A stretch of 64,000 bases of DNA from Salana multivorans (GCF_003751805.1 NZ_RKHQ01000001.1:2480001-2544000); one strand, 5' to 3'; positions 44,654 through 55,093 are shown, counted from the stretch's first letter. Made by a program: numbers and translations. The notes: generated by a model not told the origin, from the letters alone.

Positions 44654-47428
44654 GTGGTCACGTACGTGCAGGACTTCGCGCAGGGGTCCATGGAGCAGAA
44701 GGACCTGCTCGGCGGCAAGGGGGCGAACCTGGCCGAGATGACGAGACTGGGGCTCCCCGTCCCGCCGGGCTTCACCATCACGACCGAGGCCTGCCGCTAC
44801 TACCTGGCCAACGGCCGCGTCCCGACCGACCTGCGGGTCGAGGTCACGCAGGCCGTGCGCCGGCTCGAGGCCGCGATGGACCGCCGGCTGGGCGACTTCC
44901 ACGACCCCCTGCTGGTCTCCGTGCGCTCGGGCGCCAAGTTCTCGATGCCGGGGATGATGGAGACGGTCCTCAACATCGGCCTCAACGACGCGTCCGTGCA
45001 GGGCCTGGCCGAGCTGGCCGGGGACGAGCGGTTCGCCTGGGACTCCTACCGCCGCCTGGTGCAGATGTTCGGCAAGACCGTCCTCGGGATCGACGGCGAC
45101 CTGTTCGCGGCCGAGCTGGACGCGGCGAAGGCCGCCGCCGGTGCCGCCAGCGACTCCGACCTCGACGCCGGGGCGATGCGCGCGCTCACCCAGCGCTACA
45201 AGGAGATCGTCAAGGAGCAGACGGGACGCGACTTCCCGCAGCACCCGCGCGAGCAGCTCGACCTGGCGATCGTCGCCGTCCTCGACTCGTGGAACACCGA
45301 GCGCGCGATGCTCTACCGCCGCCGCGAGCGCATCCCGCACGACATCGGGACGGCCGTCAACGTCTGCACCATGGTGTTCGGCAACCTGGGCGACCGCTCG
45401 GGCACCGGCGTCGCGTTCACGCGCGACCCCGCGACGGGGCGGCCCGGCGACTACGGCGACTACCTCGAGAACGCCCAGGGCGAGGACGTCGTCGCCGGCA
45501 TCCGCAACACGCTGTCGCTGTCCGCGCTGGAGGAGATCGACCCGGACGTCTACGCGGAGCTGCGCGGCGTCATGCGCCGGCTCGAGAACCACTACCGCGA
45601 CCTGTGCGACATCGAGTTCACCGTCGAGCAGGGCCGGCTCTGGATGCTCCAGACCCGCGTTGGCAAGCGCACGGCGCCGGCCGCGTTCCGGATCGCCGCC
45701 GAGCTCGAGCGCGAGCACGTCATCACGCTCGACGAGGCGCTGCTGCGGGTGAGCGGGGAGCAGCTCAGCCAGCTCATGTTCCCCCAGTTCGACCCGCGGG
45801 CGGCGAACAAGGTGCTGCTGACCCAGGCGATGTCCGCGTCGCCCGGGGCCGCCGTCGGCCGGGCCGTGTTCGACTCCGAGACGGCGACGGCGTGGGCGGA
45901 GCGCGGCGAGAAGGTCATCCTGGTGCGTCGCGAGACCAACCCGGACGACCTCGCCGGGATGATCGCCGCCGACGGCATCCTCACGGCCAGGGGCGGCAAG
46001 ACCTCGCACGCGGCCGTCGTGGCCCGCGGCATGGGCCGGACCTGCGTCGTCGGGGCCGACGCGCTCGACGTCGACCCCGAGCAGCGCCTGTTCCGGGTCG
46101 CCGCGCGGGGCCGGGACGGCGAGCGTCCGACGGAACGGGTGGTCGAGGAGGGCGACGTCATCGCCATCGACGGCGCGACGGGCGAGGTGTTCCTCGGCGA
46201 GGTCCCGGTCGTCCCGTCGCCCGTGACGACGTACCTGACGGACGGGCTGGAGGCCGCGCTGGAGCTGGCCGGTGACGGCGACGCCGGCGCCGACACGCGC
46301 GCGCTCGTCGAGGCGGTCGACCTGCTGCTCCACCACGCCGACGAGACCCGGCGGCTGGCCGTCGAGGCCAACGCCGACACGGGCGAGGACGCGCGCCGCG
46401 CCCGCTCGCTCGGCGCCCAGGGCATCGGGCTCACCCGGACCGAGCACATGTTCCTCGGCGACCGGCGCAAGCTCGTCGAGCGCGTCATCCTCGCCGCCGA
46501 CGACGTCGAGCGGGAGGCGGCGCTCGCCGAGCTGCTGCCGCTGCAGCGGGCGGACTTCACGGAGCTGCTGGAGGCGATGGACGGGCTGCCGGTCACGATC
46601 CGGCTCATCGACCCGCCGCTGCACGAGTTCCTGCCCGACCTCACCGAGCTGAGCGTCCGCGTGGCGCTCGCGCACGAGCGCGGCGAGGGCGGCGAGGAGG
46701 TCGAGCGGGACGAGGAGCTGCTGGCCGCCGTGCGCCGGATGCACGAGGCCAACCCCATGCTCGGCCTGCGCGGCGTGCGGCTGGGGCTCGTCGTCCCCGG
46801 GCTGTTCGCCCTGCAGATCCGGGCGATCTGCGAGGCGCAGGCCGACCTGCTCCTGGCCGGGAGGGACCCGCGGGCGCAGATCATGGTGCCGCTGGTGGCC
46901 TCCGTCATGGAGCTCCACCTGGTCCGGGACACGGCGAAGGGGATCATGGCCGAGGTGTCGGCCGCGCGCGGCGTCGAGATCGACCTCGAGGTCGGCGCCA
47001 TGCTCGAGCTGCCGCGCGCGGCGCTCACGGCCGACCGGATCGCCGAGGCGTCCGACTTCTTCTCCTTCGGCACGAACGACCTGACGCAGACGACCTGGGG
47101 CTTCTCCCGCGACGACGTCGAGGGCGCGTTCTTCTCCCAGTACGCGGCCAACGGCGTGCTCACGGTCTCGCCGTTCGAGTCGATCGACACCCGCGGGGTC
47201 GGACGGCTCGTCCGGATCGCCGTCGAGGAGGCGCGCGAGGCCAAGCCGTCGCTGGTGTTCGGCGTGTGCGGCGAGCACGGCGGCGACCCGGAGTCGATCC
47301 GGTTCTTCGACGCCGTCGGGCTCGACTACGTCTCGTGCTCGCCGTTCCGCGTGCCGGTCGCCCGGCTCGAGGCGGGGCGCGCCGCGATCGAGGCGGCCGG
47401 GAGCGGGCGCCTCAGCGACTCCCGCTGA
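44654..47428 (+). CDS. ppdK: Pyruvate, phosphate dikinase
   Basis: 924 aa. The N-terminal nucleotide-binding domain starts LLGGKGANLAEMTRLGLPVPPGFT. The swivelling domain has the phosphohistidine in GGKTSHAAVVARGMG (His452). The C-terminal PEP-binding TIM barrel ends SIRFFDAVGLDYVSCSPFRV. It interconverts pyruvate+ATP+Pi and PEP+AMP+PPi. GTG 44654 has a near-perfect AAGGAGG upstream. Two CRP-like sites in its promoter suggest carbon-source control. Divergence from hppA links PPi production or use with its hydrolysis. Confidence 0.96.
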   Translation: MVTYVQDFAQGSMEQKDLLGGKGANLAEMTRLGLPVPPGFTITTEACRYYLANGRVPTDLRVEVTQAVRRLEAAMDRRLGDFHDPLLVSVRSGAKFSMPGMMETVLNIGLNDASVQGLAELAGDERFAWDSYRRLVQMFGKTVLGIDGDLFAAELDAAKAAAGAASDSDLDAGAMRALTQRYKEIVKEQTGRDFPQHPREQLDLAIVAVLDSWNTERAMLYRRRERIPHDIGTAVNVCTMVFGNLGDRSGTGVAFTRDPATGRPGDYGDYLENAQGEDVVAGIRNTLSLSALEEIDPDVYAELRGVMRRLENHYRDLCDIEFTVEQGRLWMLQTRVGKRTAPAAFRIAAELEREHVITLDEALLRVSGEQLSQLMFPQFDPRAANKVLLTQAMSASPGAAVGRAVFDSETATAWAERGEKVILVRRETNPDDLAGMIAADGILTARGGKTSHAAVVARGMGRTCVVGADALDVDPEQRLFRVAARGRDGERPTERVVEEGDVIAIDGATGEVFLGEVPVVPSPVTTYLTDGLEAALELAGDGDAGADTRALVEAVDLLLHHADETRRLAVEANADTGEDARRARSLGAQGIGLTRTEHMFLGDRRKLVERVILAADDVEREAALAELLPLQRADFTELLEAMDGLPVTIRLIDPPLHEFLPDLTELSVRVALAHERGEGGEEVERDEELLAAVRRMHEANPMLGLRGVRLGLVVPGLFALQIRAICEAQADLLLAGRDPRAQIMVPLVASVMELHLVRDTAKGIMAEVSAARGVEIDLEVGAMLELPRAALTADRIAEASDFFSFGTNDLTQTTWGFSRDDVEGAFFSQYAANGVLTVSPFESIDTRGVGRLVRIAVEEAREAKPSLVFGVCGEHGGDPESIRFFDAVGLDYVSCSPFRVPVARLEAGRAAIEAAGSGRLSDSR

Positions 47429-47450
47429 CCACCCCCGCCGACCACCTCCA

Positions 47451-47499
47451 GGGACGGCCCCGGCCGGACGGCATCGCGCCGCCCGGCCGGGGCCGTCCC
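47451..47499 (+). terminator. Terminator after ppdK
   Basis: 17-bp perfect stem (arms 47451-47467 and 47483-47499) with a 15-nt loop, 22 nt past the ppdK stop. Confidence 0.7.
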
Positions 47500-47685
47500 G
47501 CGTCGTGCCGCGGCGAGGCCCGACCACACGGGGTCGGCCGTCATCGGCGTGCCCTCCCGCACGGCTGCCACGAGGCGTGCTTATGGTGACCTGGGCCTTC
47601 TGTCCGTTGGTACGCGTGGTACGCAGACGGCCCGCGCGCGATCGACGGGGGCCGGCACGCGCACGGTCTAGGCGAGAGAGAGCAC

Positions 47686-48504
47686 GTGATCCGGTTCGAC
47701 AGAGTCTCCAAGGTCTACAAGCGGGGCGCGCGCCCCGCCCTCGACCGGGTCTCGCTCGAGATCGAGCGCGAGGAGTTCGTCTTCCTCGTCGGGGCGTCCG
47801 GGTCGGGGAAGTCGACGTTCCTGCGGCTCGTCATGCGCGAGGAGCAGGCGACGTCCGGCCGCGTGTACGTGGCGGGCCGGGAGATCACCGCGCTCTCGCA
47901 GTGGAAGGTCCCCGGCCTGCGTCGCCGGATCGGCGTCGTGTTCCAGGACTTCCGCCTGCTGCCAGGCAAGACCGTGTTCGAGAACGTGGCGTTCGCCCAG
48001 CAGGTGATCGGCCGGCCGCGGCACACCATCGCGCGCGACGTGCCCGAGACGCTCGAGCTGGTCAAGCTCTCCGGCAAGGAGAAGCGGCTCCCGCACGAGC
48101 TGTCGGGCGGTGAGCAGCAGCGCGTCGCGATCGCGCGCGCCATCGTCAACCGGCCCGCCATCCTCCTGGCCGACGAGCCGACGGGCAACCTCGACCCGTC
48201 GACGTCGGCCGGCATCATGCAGCTCCTCGACCGGATCAACCGGACGGGGACGACGGTGGTCATGGCCACCCACGACGAGAACATCGTCAACCAGATGCGC
48301 AAGCGCGTCATCCAGCTCATCGACGGCGAGGTCGTGCGCGACCAGGAGTACGGGACGTACGACTCGGCCGAGGGCCTGGACGATCCCGACGTCGGCGGCC
48401 GGGCCCGTCCCGGGGGCGCGGGCCGCGTCGGGTCCATCCCGGCCGGCGCGACGCTCGCGGAGACCATGGAGCACACGCCCGAGACCGAGGGGGGCGCCGC
48501 GTGA
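47686..48504 (+). CDS. ftsE: Cell division ATPase FtsE
   Basis: 272 aa. Walker [11 protein letters not shown]-loop [14 protein letters not shown], signature [14 protein letters not shown], Walker [12 protein letters not shown], switch [12 protein letters not shown]. With FtsX it activates septal peptidoglycan hydrolases. A C-terminal extension of about 40 residues is Gly/Glu-rich. GTG start; GTGA overlap with ftsX. Confidence 0.96.
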   Translation: MIRFDRVSKVYKRGARPALDRVSLEIEREEFVFLVGASGSGKSTFLRLVMREEQATSGRVYVAGREITALSQWKVPGLRRRIGVVFQDFRLLPGKTVFENVAFAQQVIGRPRHTIARDVPETLELVKLSGKEKRLPHELSGGEQQRVAIARAIVNRPAILLADEPTGNLDPSTSAGIMQLLDRINRTGTTVVMATHDENIVNQMRKRVIQLIDGEVVRDQEYGTYDSAEGLDDPDVGGRARPGGAGRVGSIPAGATLAETMEHTPETEGGAA

Positions 48505-49427
48505 CCCGGCTGCGCTTCGTCCTCGGCGAGCTCGGCCAGGGGCTGCGCCGCAACCTGCCGATGGCCATCTCGGTCGTCCTCGTCACGTTCGTCTCGCTCA
48601 CGTTCGTCGGCGCCGCCGCGCTGCTGCAGATGCAGATCGGCAAGCTCAAGGGCGAGTGGTACGACCGCGTCGAGCTGACCGTCTGGATGTGCCCCGACCG
48701 CGACAAGCCCATCGTCGCCACGTGCGCCGGCGGCGAGGCGTCGCAGAACCAGATCGACGAGGTTCGCGGCATCCTCGAGAGCGACGGCCTCGCCCCCTAC
48801 GTCCAGGAGATCTACTTCGAGACGAAGGAGGAGGCCTACACCGCGCTCCAGAAGCAGGTGGGCGACCTGGACTGGTTCGACCGCGTGACCGTCGAGATGA
48901 TGCCGTCGTCGTTCCGGGTCAAGCTCGCCGACCCGACGCAGATCGACGTGGTCGCCGACGAGGTCTCGGGCCGCGCCGGCGTCGAGAGCGTCCAGGACCT
49001 GCGCGCCATCTGGGAACCGGTGTTCCTCGTGATGAACCGCGCGACGGCGCTGTCGATCGGCCTCGCGGCCGTCATGACGGTGACGGCCGTCCTGCTCATC
49101 ACGACGACGATCCGGCTCTCGGCGATGTCGAGACGCCGGGAGACCGAGATCATGCGCTTCGTCGGCGCGTCCAACTTCTTCATCCAGCTCCCGTTCATGC
49201 TCGAGGGCGCGCTCGCCGCGCTGGTCGGCGCCGCGCTGGCGACGACCACGCTGTGGCTGGGCGTGCGCTACGGCGTCGAGGAGTGGCTGTCGAGCTCGGT
49301 GAACATCGTCAACGACTACATATCGACGGCCGACGTGTGGCTGATCGCACCGGGGCTCGCCGTCATCGGCATCGCGATCGCCGCGGTCAGCTCGATCGTC
49401 AGCCTGTCCCGGTACACGAGGGTCTGA
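48501..49427 (+). CDS. ftsX: Cell division protein FtsX
   Basis: 308 aa. One helix near the N-terminus, an extracellular domain with two cysteines (about 50-165), then three helices. The cytoplasmic loop has [19 protein letters not shown]. It transmits ATP hydrolysis by FtsE to the extracellular hydrolase encoded next. Confidence 0.96.
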   Translation: MTRLRFVLGELGQGLRRNLPMAISVVLVTFVSLTFVGAAALLQMQIGKLKGEWYDRVELTVWMCPDRDKPIVATCAGGEASQNQIDEVRGILESDGLAPYVQEIYFETKEEAYTALQKQVGDLDWFDRVTVEMMPSSFRVKLADPTQIDVVADEVSGRAGVESVQDLRAIWEPVFLVMNRATALSIGLAAVMTVTAVLLITTTIRLSAMSRRRETEIMRFVGASNFFIQLPFMLEGALAALVGAALATTTLWLGVRYGVEEWLSSSVNIVNDYISTADVWLIAPGLAVIGIAIAAVSSIVSLSRYTRV

Positions 49428-49437
49428 GGAGCCGACC

Positions 49438-50898
49438 GTGACCAGAACCCCCCGCACCCCCCGCCGCACGCGCGTCGTGCGCCGCGTCGCCGCCGTCCTC
49501 GCCGTGACCATCGGTCTCGGGCTCGCCGGCGGTGTCGCCTTCGCCGACAAGCTCGAGCAGCTCCAGTCCCAGACCAAGGACCTGGAGTCCCAGCGCCAGG
49601 CGAACCAGGACAAGCAGGAGCAGCTCTCCTCCGAGCTCGAGGGGACGGACGCCTCCCTCCAGGCGGTCTACCTGGAGATCGCGCAGCTCGACGGCGAGAT
49701 CCCGATCGCCGAGGCCGAGCTTGCCCAGGCCGAGGACGACCTCGCGGCCGCCGAGCGGCACCGCGACTCCGTCCAGGACCGGCTCGCCGTCGCGCAGAGC
49801 GAGGCCACGACGCTCGAGGACGAGATCGCGCAGTCGGACGCCGACATCGCGAGCACGCAGGACGAGATCGGCGAGCTGGCCCGGTCGACCTACCGGGGCA
49901 CCGACGGGCTGTCGGCGATCGCGCTCGTGGTCGACGCTGCCTCGCCGCAGGAGTTCACCGAGCGTGCCTCCGCGTACGACCTCGCGATGCGCTCCCAGAC
50001 CCAGGTGCTCGACGACCTGGAGAACACCGCGGCCGAGCAGCGCAACTCCCAGGCCCGCCTCGACGCCGTCAACGTGCGGATCGGCGAGCTCGAGGTGGAG
50101 GCCCAGGAGGCCGTCGTCGCGGCCGACGAGGCGCGCGACGAGGCGCAGCAGCACCGCGACGAGCTGACGTCGCTGCGCGCCGACCGCGCGTCCAAGGCGA
50201 GCGAGCTCGAGAGCTACCGGACGCAGATCGAGCAGCAGCAGGACCAGATCGAGGCCGACGACGCCGACCTCAAGGCGCAGATCGACGACCTCATGGCCCA
50301 GCAGGCCGACGAGCGCGAGCGCCAGCGCAAGGAGCGCGAGGAGCGTGAGGCGGCCGCCGCCGCCGAGGCGGCGAAGCAGAACTCGGGCTCCAGCGGGGGC
50401 GGCAGCTCCGGTGGCGGCTCGACCGGTGGTGGCGGCGGTGGCGGAGGCGCCGCGCCCCCGTCGTCGTCCGGCCCCGGCCTCTCGCCGCCGGTCGCGGCCC
50501 CGTTCCACGTGACGTCGCCGTTCGGGATGCGGATCTACCCGATCAACGGCGGCCGCTACATGCACAACGGCACGGACATCCGCTCGGCCTGCGGCAACCC
50601 GCAGTACGCGTCCGGCTCCGGGACGGTCGTCGGCGTGCGCAAGGCCGCGGGCAACGGGACGCACGGCAACCAGGTGCTCATCGACCACGGGGTCATCGAC
50701 GGGGACTCCTACGTCACGGTCTACAACCACCTCTCGCGGTTCAACGTGAGCAACGGCCAGTGGATCGGCAAGGGCGACGTGCTCGGCTACACCGGCATGA
50801 CCGGCAACGTCACGGGCTGCCACGTCCACGTCGAGGTCTGGAAGAACGGCACCGCGATCAACCCGGAGTCGCTGGCGGGCTGGACGAGGTCGAACTGA
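49438..50898 (+). CDS. FtsEX-partner murein hydrolase, coiled coil plus M23 domain
   Basis: 486 aa. Signal peptide (to about 36), a long two-part coiled coil (about 36-310, EnvC/RipC/PcsB-like) and a Gly/Ser linker. The LytM/M23 domain has zinc ligands in HNGTD and HVHVE. The order ftsE-ftsX-hydrolase is conserved in actinobacteria; the coiled coil is the part that contacts FtsX. It cleaves peptide cross-links at the septum. An 11-nt gap follows ftsX. Confidence 0.93.
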   Translation: MTRTPRTPRRTRVVRRVAAVLAVTIGLGLAGGVAFADKLEQLQSQTKDLESQRQANQDKQEQLSSELEGTDASLQAVYLEIAQLDGEIPIAEAELAQAEDDLAAAERHRDSVQDRLAVAQSEATTLEDEIAQSDADIASTQDEIGELARSTYRGTDGLSAIALVVDAASPQEFTERASAYDLAMRSQTQVLDDLENTAAEQRNSQARLDAVNVRIGELEVEAQEAVVAADEARDEAQQHRDELTSLRADRASKASELESYRTQIEQQQDQIEADDADLKAQIDDLMAQQADERERQRKEREEREAAAAAEAAKQNSGSSGGGSSGGGSTGGGGGGGGAAPPSSSGPGLSPPVAAPFHVTSPFGMRIYPINGGRYMHNGTDIRSACGNPQYASGSGTVVGVRKAAGNGTHGNQVLIDHGVIDGDSYVTVYNHLSRFNVSNGQWIGKGDVLGYTGMTGNVTGCHVHVEVWKNGTAINPESLAGWTRSN

Positions 50899-51602
50899 TG
50901 ACGTCGGCCGGCTTCGACGCGCTGGTCAGCGACGGCGCGCTGCTGGCCCTCGAGGTGCAGGCGCACATGGCCGACCGGTTCGAGGACCAGCCGCGGTGGG
51001 ACGTCGACCTCGCGCGGGGCACGTTCACCTTCAGCGGCCCCTCCACGGGCGAGCGGGTGTTCGGCGTCCAGCTCCTCGGCTCGACGGCGCCGACCCCGCG
51101 CACGTGGATGTGGGGCTGGGCCAACCCGGCCGGCTTCCCCGAGCCGGTGCTGCGCGCCTCGCGCGCCGTCCGCGAGCTCGGTGAGCGCTACGGCATCCCG
51201 GAGCTGACGACGGGAGAGATCCCGTTCCCCGACGGTGACGAGGACGGTCAGGACCTCGCGACGAGGATCTGGATCGTCAGCCGGGTGGTCTCCGGCGACT
51301 GGTTCGGCTACCGCGGTCAGCCGAACCCGGGCCAGTGGGTCTACCTGCTGCTCACGGGGGAGGGGCTGACGCTGCCCGAGCCGGGCATCCTGCGCACGCT
51401 GCGCATCGCGGGGGAGGCGGCGCAGCTCGGGCTGCTGACCGACGCCCGGCGGGCGTTCGCGAGCTACGCGACGCTGCGCGGCCTCGGCTGGGACGGGTCG
51501 GTGCTCACCATGCCCGACGGCGACCTCACCGTCGAGGTCGACCACGCCGGCCGGCTCGTCCGGATGGGCGGGACCGCGGGGCCGGGCGGGGCGACCGCCT
51601 AG
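50898..51602 (+). CDS. DUF6882-like protein of unknown function
   Basis: 234 aa. No signal peptide or membrane helix. The conserved-looking segment VFGVQLLGSTAPTPRTWMWGWANP resembles the DUF6882 family, and GDWFGYRGQ follows. Starts one base before the end of the M23 gene stop (TGATG), so it is probably co-translated with the hydrolase. Function unknown. Confidence 0.75.
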   Translation: MTSAGFDALVSDGALLALEVQAHMADRFEDQPRWDVDLARGTFTFSGPSTGERVFGVQLLGSTAPTPRTWMWGWANPAGFPEPVLRASRAVRELGERYGIPELTTGEIPFPDGDEDGQDLATRIWIVSRVVSGDWFGYRGQPNPGQWVYLLLTGEGLTLPEPGILRTLRIAGEAAQLGLLTDARRAFASYATLRGLGWDGSVLTMPDGDLTVEVDHAGRLVRMGGTAGPGGATA

Positions 51603-51639
51603 CCTCCCGGCGCCGGGCTTCACCCCCTCGTCCGATACC

Positions 51640-51678
51640 GGGGTGGATCGCGTCGCGTTTTACGATCGGATCCACCCC
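51640..51678. terminator. Convergent terminator hairpin
   Basis: GGGGTGGATC / GATCCACCCC stem (10 perfect pairs) with a 19-nt loop, between the DUF6882-like gene and the opposing MFS gene. Confidence 0.6.
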
Positions 51679-51703
51679 GACATCGGGTTGCGGCCGCGGC
51701 CGG

Positions 51704-53179
51704 TCAGGCCGGGACGACGGCGGCGGGTGCGGGTGCGACGACCGCAGCGTCCGGTCGGCCCGGCTCCTCGGACGTCGGCGCCGTCCGCGGCGTTCCGCGC
51801 TCGGCGGGGAGGAAGACCGCGACGACGGCCGTGACGGCCAGTGCGGCGGCCCCGGCGAGGACGGCGACGCCGGCCGCGTCGGTGTACCCGGTCGGGGTCA
51901 GCTCGCCGCCCGCGCCCGTGAACACCGCCGTCAGCACGGCGATGCCGAGCGCGGTGCCGATCTCCCGCATCGTCGAGCTGGTTCCCGACGCCTTCGCCGT
52001 GTCCGCCTCGCCGATGTTCGCGAGCACCGCGGTCGAGGACGGCGCGAAGACGAGGCTCATGCCGACGCCGGCGGCGATGAACGCCGGCAGCATGGTCGAG
52101 TACGCGACGTCGGGGGAGATGACGAGCCCCAGCCACGCCATCCCGGCCGTCTGCAGCACGAGCCCGACGACGATGAGCACCCGCGTGCCGACCCGCGGGG
52201 CCAGCAGCCCGGCGATCGGCGCGACGATCACGGGTGCCAGGGTCCACGGCGTCGTCTGGACGGCGGCCTCGAGCGGGGTCGCGCCCTGCACGACCTGGAG
52301 GAACTGGATGAGGATGAACACCGCCCCGAACATCCCGAAGCTGAACCCGAGGCCGACCGCGTTCGCGAGCGTGAAGCTGCGGTCCCGGAACAGTCGCAGC
52401 GGCAGCAGCGGTGAGTCGGTGCGTCGTTCGTGGACCAGGAACGCGGCGAGGAGGGCGACGCCCGCGACGAGGGAGCCGAGGACCTCCGCCGAGGTCCAGC
52501 CGACCTCGTTGCCGCGGACGATGCCGTAGACGATGCCGAGGACGCCGAGCCCGGCCAGCAGCGTGCCGAGGAGGTCGAGCCGCAGCCGTGAGCGGCTCCC
52601 GGCCGGGAGGACGAGCAGGACCAGCGGGATGGCGAGCAGCCCGACCGGGACGTTGATCCAGAAGATCGCGTGCCAGCTCCAGCCCTCGACGACGGCCCCG
52701 CCGACGAGCGGCCCGACGGCGACGCCCAGTCCGGCGAGGCCACCCCAGATCCCGATGGCGAGCGGTCGCCGTCGCGGCTCGACCGCGCCCGCGAGCAGGG
52801 ACAGCGAGAGCGGCATGACGGCGGCACCGCCGAGGCCCTGCACGGCGCGGGCGACGATGAGCTGGGTGGGGTCGGTGCTCAGCGCCGCACCGACCGACGC
52901 GAGGGCGAACACCGCGATCCCGGCGACGAACACGGTGCGCCGCCCGACCCGGTCGCCCAGCCCGACGGCCAGCAGGATGAGGCTCGCGAACACGAGCGTG
53001 TAGGCGTTGACGAACCACTGGAGCTGCTCGACGCTCGCCCCGAGGTCGGCGTGGATGACGGGGAGCGCGTTCGTCATGACGAGGTTGTCGAGCGTGGCCA
53101 TGAACATCGGGACGCCGGTCGCGAGGATCACGAGCAGGAACGGCGCGCGCCGCCCGTCGGTCGTGGTGGGGGAGGTCAT
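51704..53179 (-). CDS. MFS drug exporter, DHA2/EmrB type
   Basis: 491 aa from ATG 53179 (AGGAG upstream; the longer frame is non-coding and runs through operators). 14 membrane helices; MATLDNLVMTNALPVI, GLGDRVGRRTVFVAG and the motif C-like AVGPLVGGAVVEGWSWHAIFWINVPVG are typical of DHA2 pumps. Divergent from and probably repressed by the TetR gene at 53260. Confidence 0.94.
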   Translation of the reverse strand: MTSPTTTDGRRAPFLLVILATGVPMFMATLDNLVMTNALPVIHADLGASVEQLQWFVNAYTLVFASLILLAVGLGDRVGRRTVFVAGIAVFALASVGAALSTDPTQLIVARAVQGLGGAAVMPLSLSLLAGAVEPRRRPLAIGIWGGLAGLGVAVGPLVGGAVVEGWSWHAIFWINVPVGLLAIPLVLLVLPAGSRSRLRLDLLGTLLAGLGVLGIVYGIVRGNEVGWTSAEVLGSLVAGVALLAAFLVHERRTDSPLLPLRLFRDRSFTLANAVGLGFSFGMFGAVFILIQFLQVVQGATPLEAAVQTTPWTLAPVIVAPIAGLLAPRVGTRVLIVVGLVLQTAGMAWLGLVISPDVAYSTMLPAFIAAGVGMSLVFAPSSTAVLANIGEADTAKASGTSSTMREIGTALGIAVLTAVFTGAGGELTPTGYTDAAGVAVLAGAAALAVTAVVAVFLPAERGTPRTAPTSEEPGRPDAAVVAPAPAAVVPA

Positions 53180-53201
53180 GCGGGCTCCTGGACTAGATGA
53201 G

Positions 53202-53217
53202 GTAATCGGATGATTAC
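53202..53217. promoter_or_regulatory. TetR operator 1
   Basis: GTAATCGGATGATTAC, a perfect 6-4-6 palindrome 23 nt before the MFS start and 43 nt before the TetR start. One of the few AT-rich spots in the window. Confidence 0.75.
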
Positions 53218-53234
53218 TTGCGAGGCGAGGGTAA

Positions 53235-53250
53235 GTAATCGGGTGATAAC
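53235..53250. promoter_or_regulatory. TetR operator 2
   Basis: GTAATCGGGTGATAAC, the same element with one mismatched pair, ending 9 nt before the TetR start codon. Centre-to-centre distance to operator 1 is 33 bp, about three turns. Confidence 0.72.
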
Positions 53251-53259
53251 CTGTCAAGC

Positions 53260-53886
53260 ATGAGCAGCCCGGCAGCGACGCCCCCGGCACGGATGCGCGG
53301 GTCCGAGCGCCGCGAGCTCGTGCTCAGCGCGGCCGCCGAGGTGTTCGGGGAGCGCGGCTACGTCGGCGCGACGACCGACGCCGTCGCGCGCGCGGCGGGC
53401 GTCAGCCAGCCGTACGTCGTGCGGATGTTCGGCTCGAAGGCCGCGCTCTTCGAGGCGGTGCTCGAGCGGTCGCTCGATCGGCTGCTCGAGACGTTCCGGA
53501 GCGCCGCGGCCGAGGTCGGCCGGTCCAGCCCCGGTCAGCAGGAGCTCGCGGCGTGCGTCGGGCGCAACTACGTCGACCTCCTGCGTGACCGGGGGATCCT
53601 GCTCAGCCTCATGCAGGCGTTCATGCTGGGGGCCGACCCCGAGATCGGGCCGATCGCCCGGGCCGGGTGGATCCGGGTGTACCGCACGCTGCGGGACGAG
53701 ATCGGGCTGACGCCGGAGGCCGTCGTCGACGTGCTCTCGGGCGGCATGCTCATCAACACCCTCGTCGGCGTCCGCCTCGCGGCCGACTGGGAGGAGCCCG
53801 ACGTGCGCGAGCTCCTGGAGACGGCGCTGCCCACCAAGGTCGGCATCCTGCGCGAGCTCGCCGACCGGGACGCGTCCGGCACCTGA
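53260..53886 (+). CDS. TetR-family repressor
   Basis: 208 aa. N-terminal TetR HTH ([38 protein letters not shown] in overlapping parts), then [12 protein letters not shown]. The C-terminal ligand domain is not assigned to a known drug class. Twin operators between it and the divergent exporter suggest it represses both. Confidence 0.93.
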   Translation: MSSPAATPPARMRGSERRELVLSAAAEVFGERGYVGATTDAVARAAGVSQPYVVRMFGSKAALFEAVLERSLDRLLETFRSAAAEVGRSSPGQQELAACVGRNYVDLLRDRGILLSLMQAFMLGADPEIGPIARAGWIRVYRTLRDEIGLTPEAVVDVLSGGMLINTLVGVRLAADWEEPDVRELLETALPTKVGILRELADRDASGT

Positions 53887-53957
53887 CGTCCGGCGCCGGT
53901 GGGCGCGACGGAAAAGGACGGGCCTCGTCGCCGCGGGGCCCGTTAGGCTGGTTGACC

Positions 53958-54476
53958 ATGTCCCGCATGAAGAACGCCGAGCGCGCGGCGAAGGCTGCCG
54001 CCGCCAAGGGCGAGCGACCGGCGAAGGTGGTCGTGGCGCGCAACAAGAAGGCGCTGCACGACTACCACGTCGACGCGCGCTACGAGGCGGGGATCGTGCT
54101 GACGGGGACCGAGGTGAAGTCGCTGCGGGCGGGGCGCGCGTCGCTGATCGACGGTTTCGTCCTGATCGACCGTGGTGAGGCGTGGCTCGAGCACGTCCAC
54201 ATCGCCGAGTACGCCGAGGGGACGTGGACCAACCACGCCCCGCGGCGCAAGCGCAAGCTCCTGCTGCACAAGACCGAGATCCTCAAGCTCGCCGCGAAGA
54301 CCAAGGAGAAGGGGTACACGATCGTGCCCCTCGAGCTGTACTTCCTCGGCTCGCACGCCAAGGTCGAGATCGCGCTCGCGCGCGGCAAGAAGGAGTGGGA
54401 CAAGCGGCAGACCCTGCGCGAGAAGCAGGACCTGCGCGAGGCGCACCGAGCCATCCGGCACCGCGAGATCGCCTGA
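53958..54476 (+). CDS. smpB: SsrA-binding protein SmpB
   Basis: 172 aa. Extra basic N-terminus, then [46 protein letters not shown], and the C-terminal [15 protein letters not shown]-type tail (here [10 protein letters not shown]) that enters the mRNA channel. Binds tmRNA encoded about 700 nt downstream. Confidence 0.96.
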   Translation: MSRMKNAERAAKAAAAKGERPAKVVVARNKKALHDYHVDARYEAGIVLTGTEVKSLRAGRASLIDGFVLIDRGEAWLEHVHIAEYAEGTWTNHAPRRKRKLLLHKTEILKLAAKTKEKGYTIVPLELYFLGSHAKVEIALARGKKEWDKRQTLREKQDLREAHRAIRHREIA

Positions 54477-54621
54477 GTCCCGGGCGGCCGGCGGACGAGG
54501 CGCTCGACTCCGGCGGGACCGGTGTCGCGCCGTCGGCGCCGGGATCGACCGTCTCGGTCCGCCGATCCGGGTGATACTGGAGGTGCGAGGAATCCGTCAC
54601 CGATCCACCAGGAGACATCTC

Positions 54622-55026
54622 ATGGCACTGCGTAACGTCCCGCTGCGACTGGCGTCCGGCGCGTTCATCCTCAACTCGGGTCTCGGCAAGCTCTCCCTCA
54701 CGGAGGAGGCGGCCGCCGGGCTGCAGGCCGCGGCGGCGGAGGCGTTCCCGCAGGTCAAGGAGATGGCGCCGGCGGAGTTCGGCAAGCTCCTGGCCTCGGC
54801 CGAGGTCGCGCTCGGCTCGGCCCTGCTCCTGCCGTTCGTGCCGCGCGTCATCGCCGGCCTCGGGCTGACCGGTTTCTCGGGCGCGCTGCTGTGGCTGTAT
54901 CACAAGACCCCCGGCGCGACGCTCGACGGCGTGCGCCCGACGCAGCAGGGCATCGCGATGGCCAAGGACGTGTTCCTCCTCGGCATCGGGCTCGCCCTCG
55001 TGCTGGACGCGTTCCGCAAGCGCTGA
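54622..55026 (+). CDS. DoxX-like small membrane protein
   Basis: 134 aa. About four hydrophobic helices, an N-terminal RLASGAFILNSGLGKL segment typical of DoxX-like proteins. Function unknown. GGAGA precedes the ATG. Lies between smpB and ssrA. Confidence 0.78.
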   Translation: MALRNVPLRLASGAFILNSGLGKLSLTEEAAAGLQAAAAEAFPQVKEMAPAEFGKLLASAEVALGSALLLPFVPRVIAGLGLTGFSGALLWLYHKTPGATLDGVRPTQQGIAMAKDVFLLGIGLALVLDAFRKR

Positions 55027-55093
55027 GCCGCCGGCGCGCGCCGTCCGCGAGCTGCGCGCGGAAATACCCCTGGCCGCCGCGGTGTTGGCCAGG

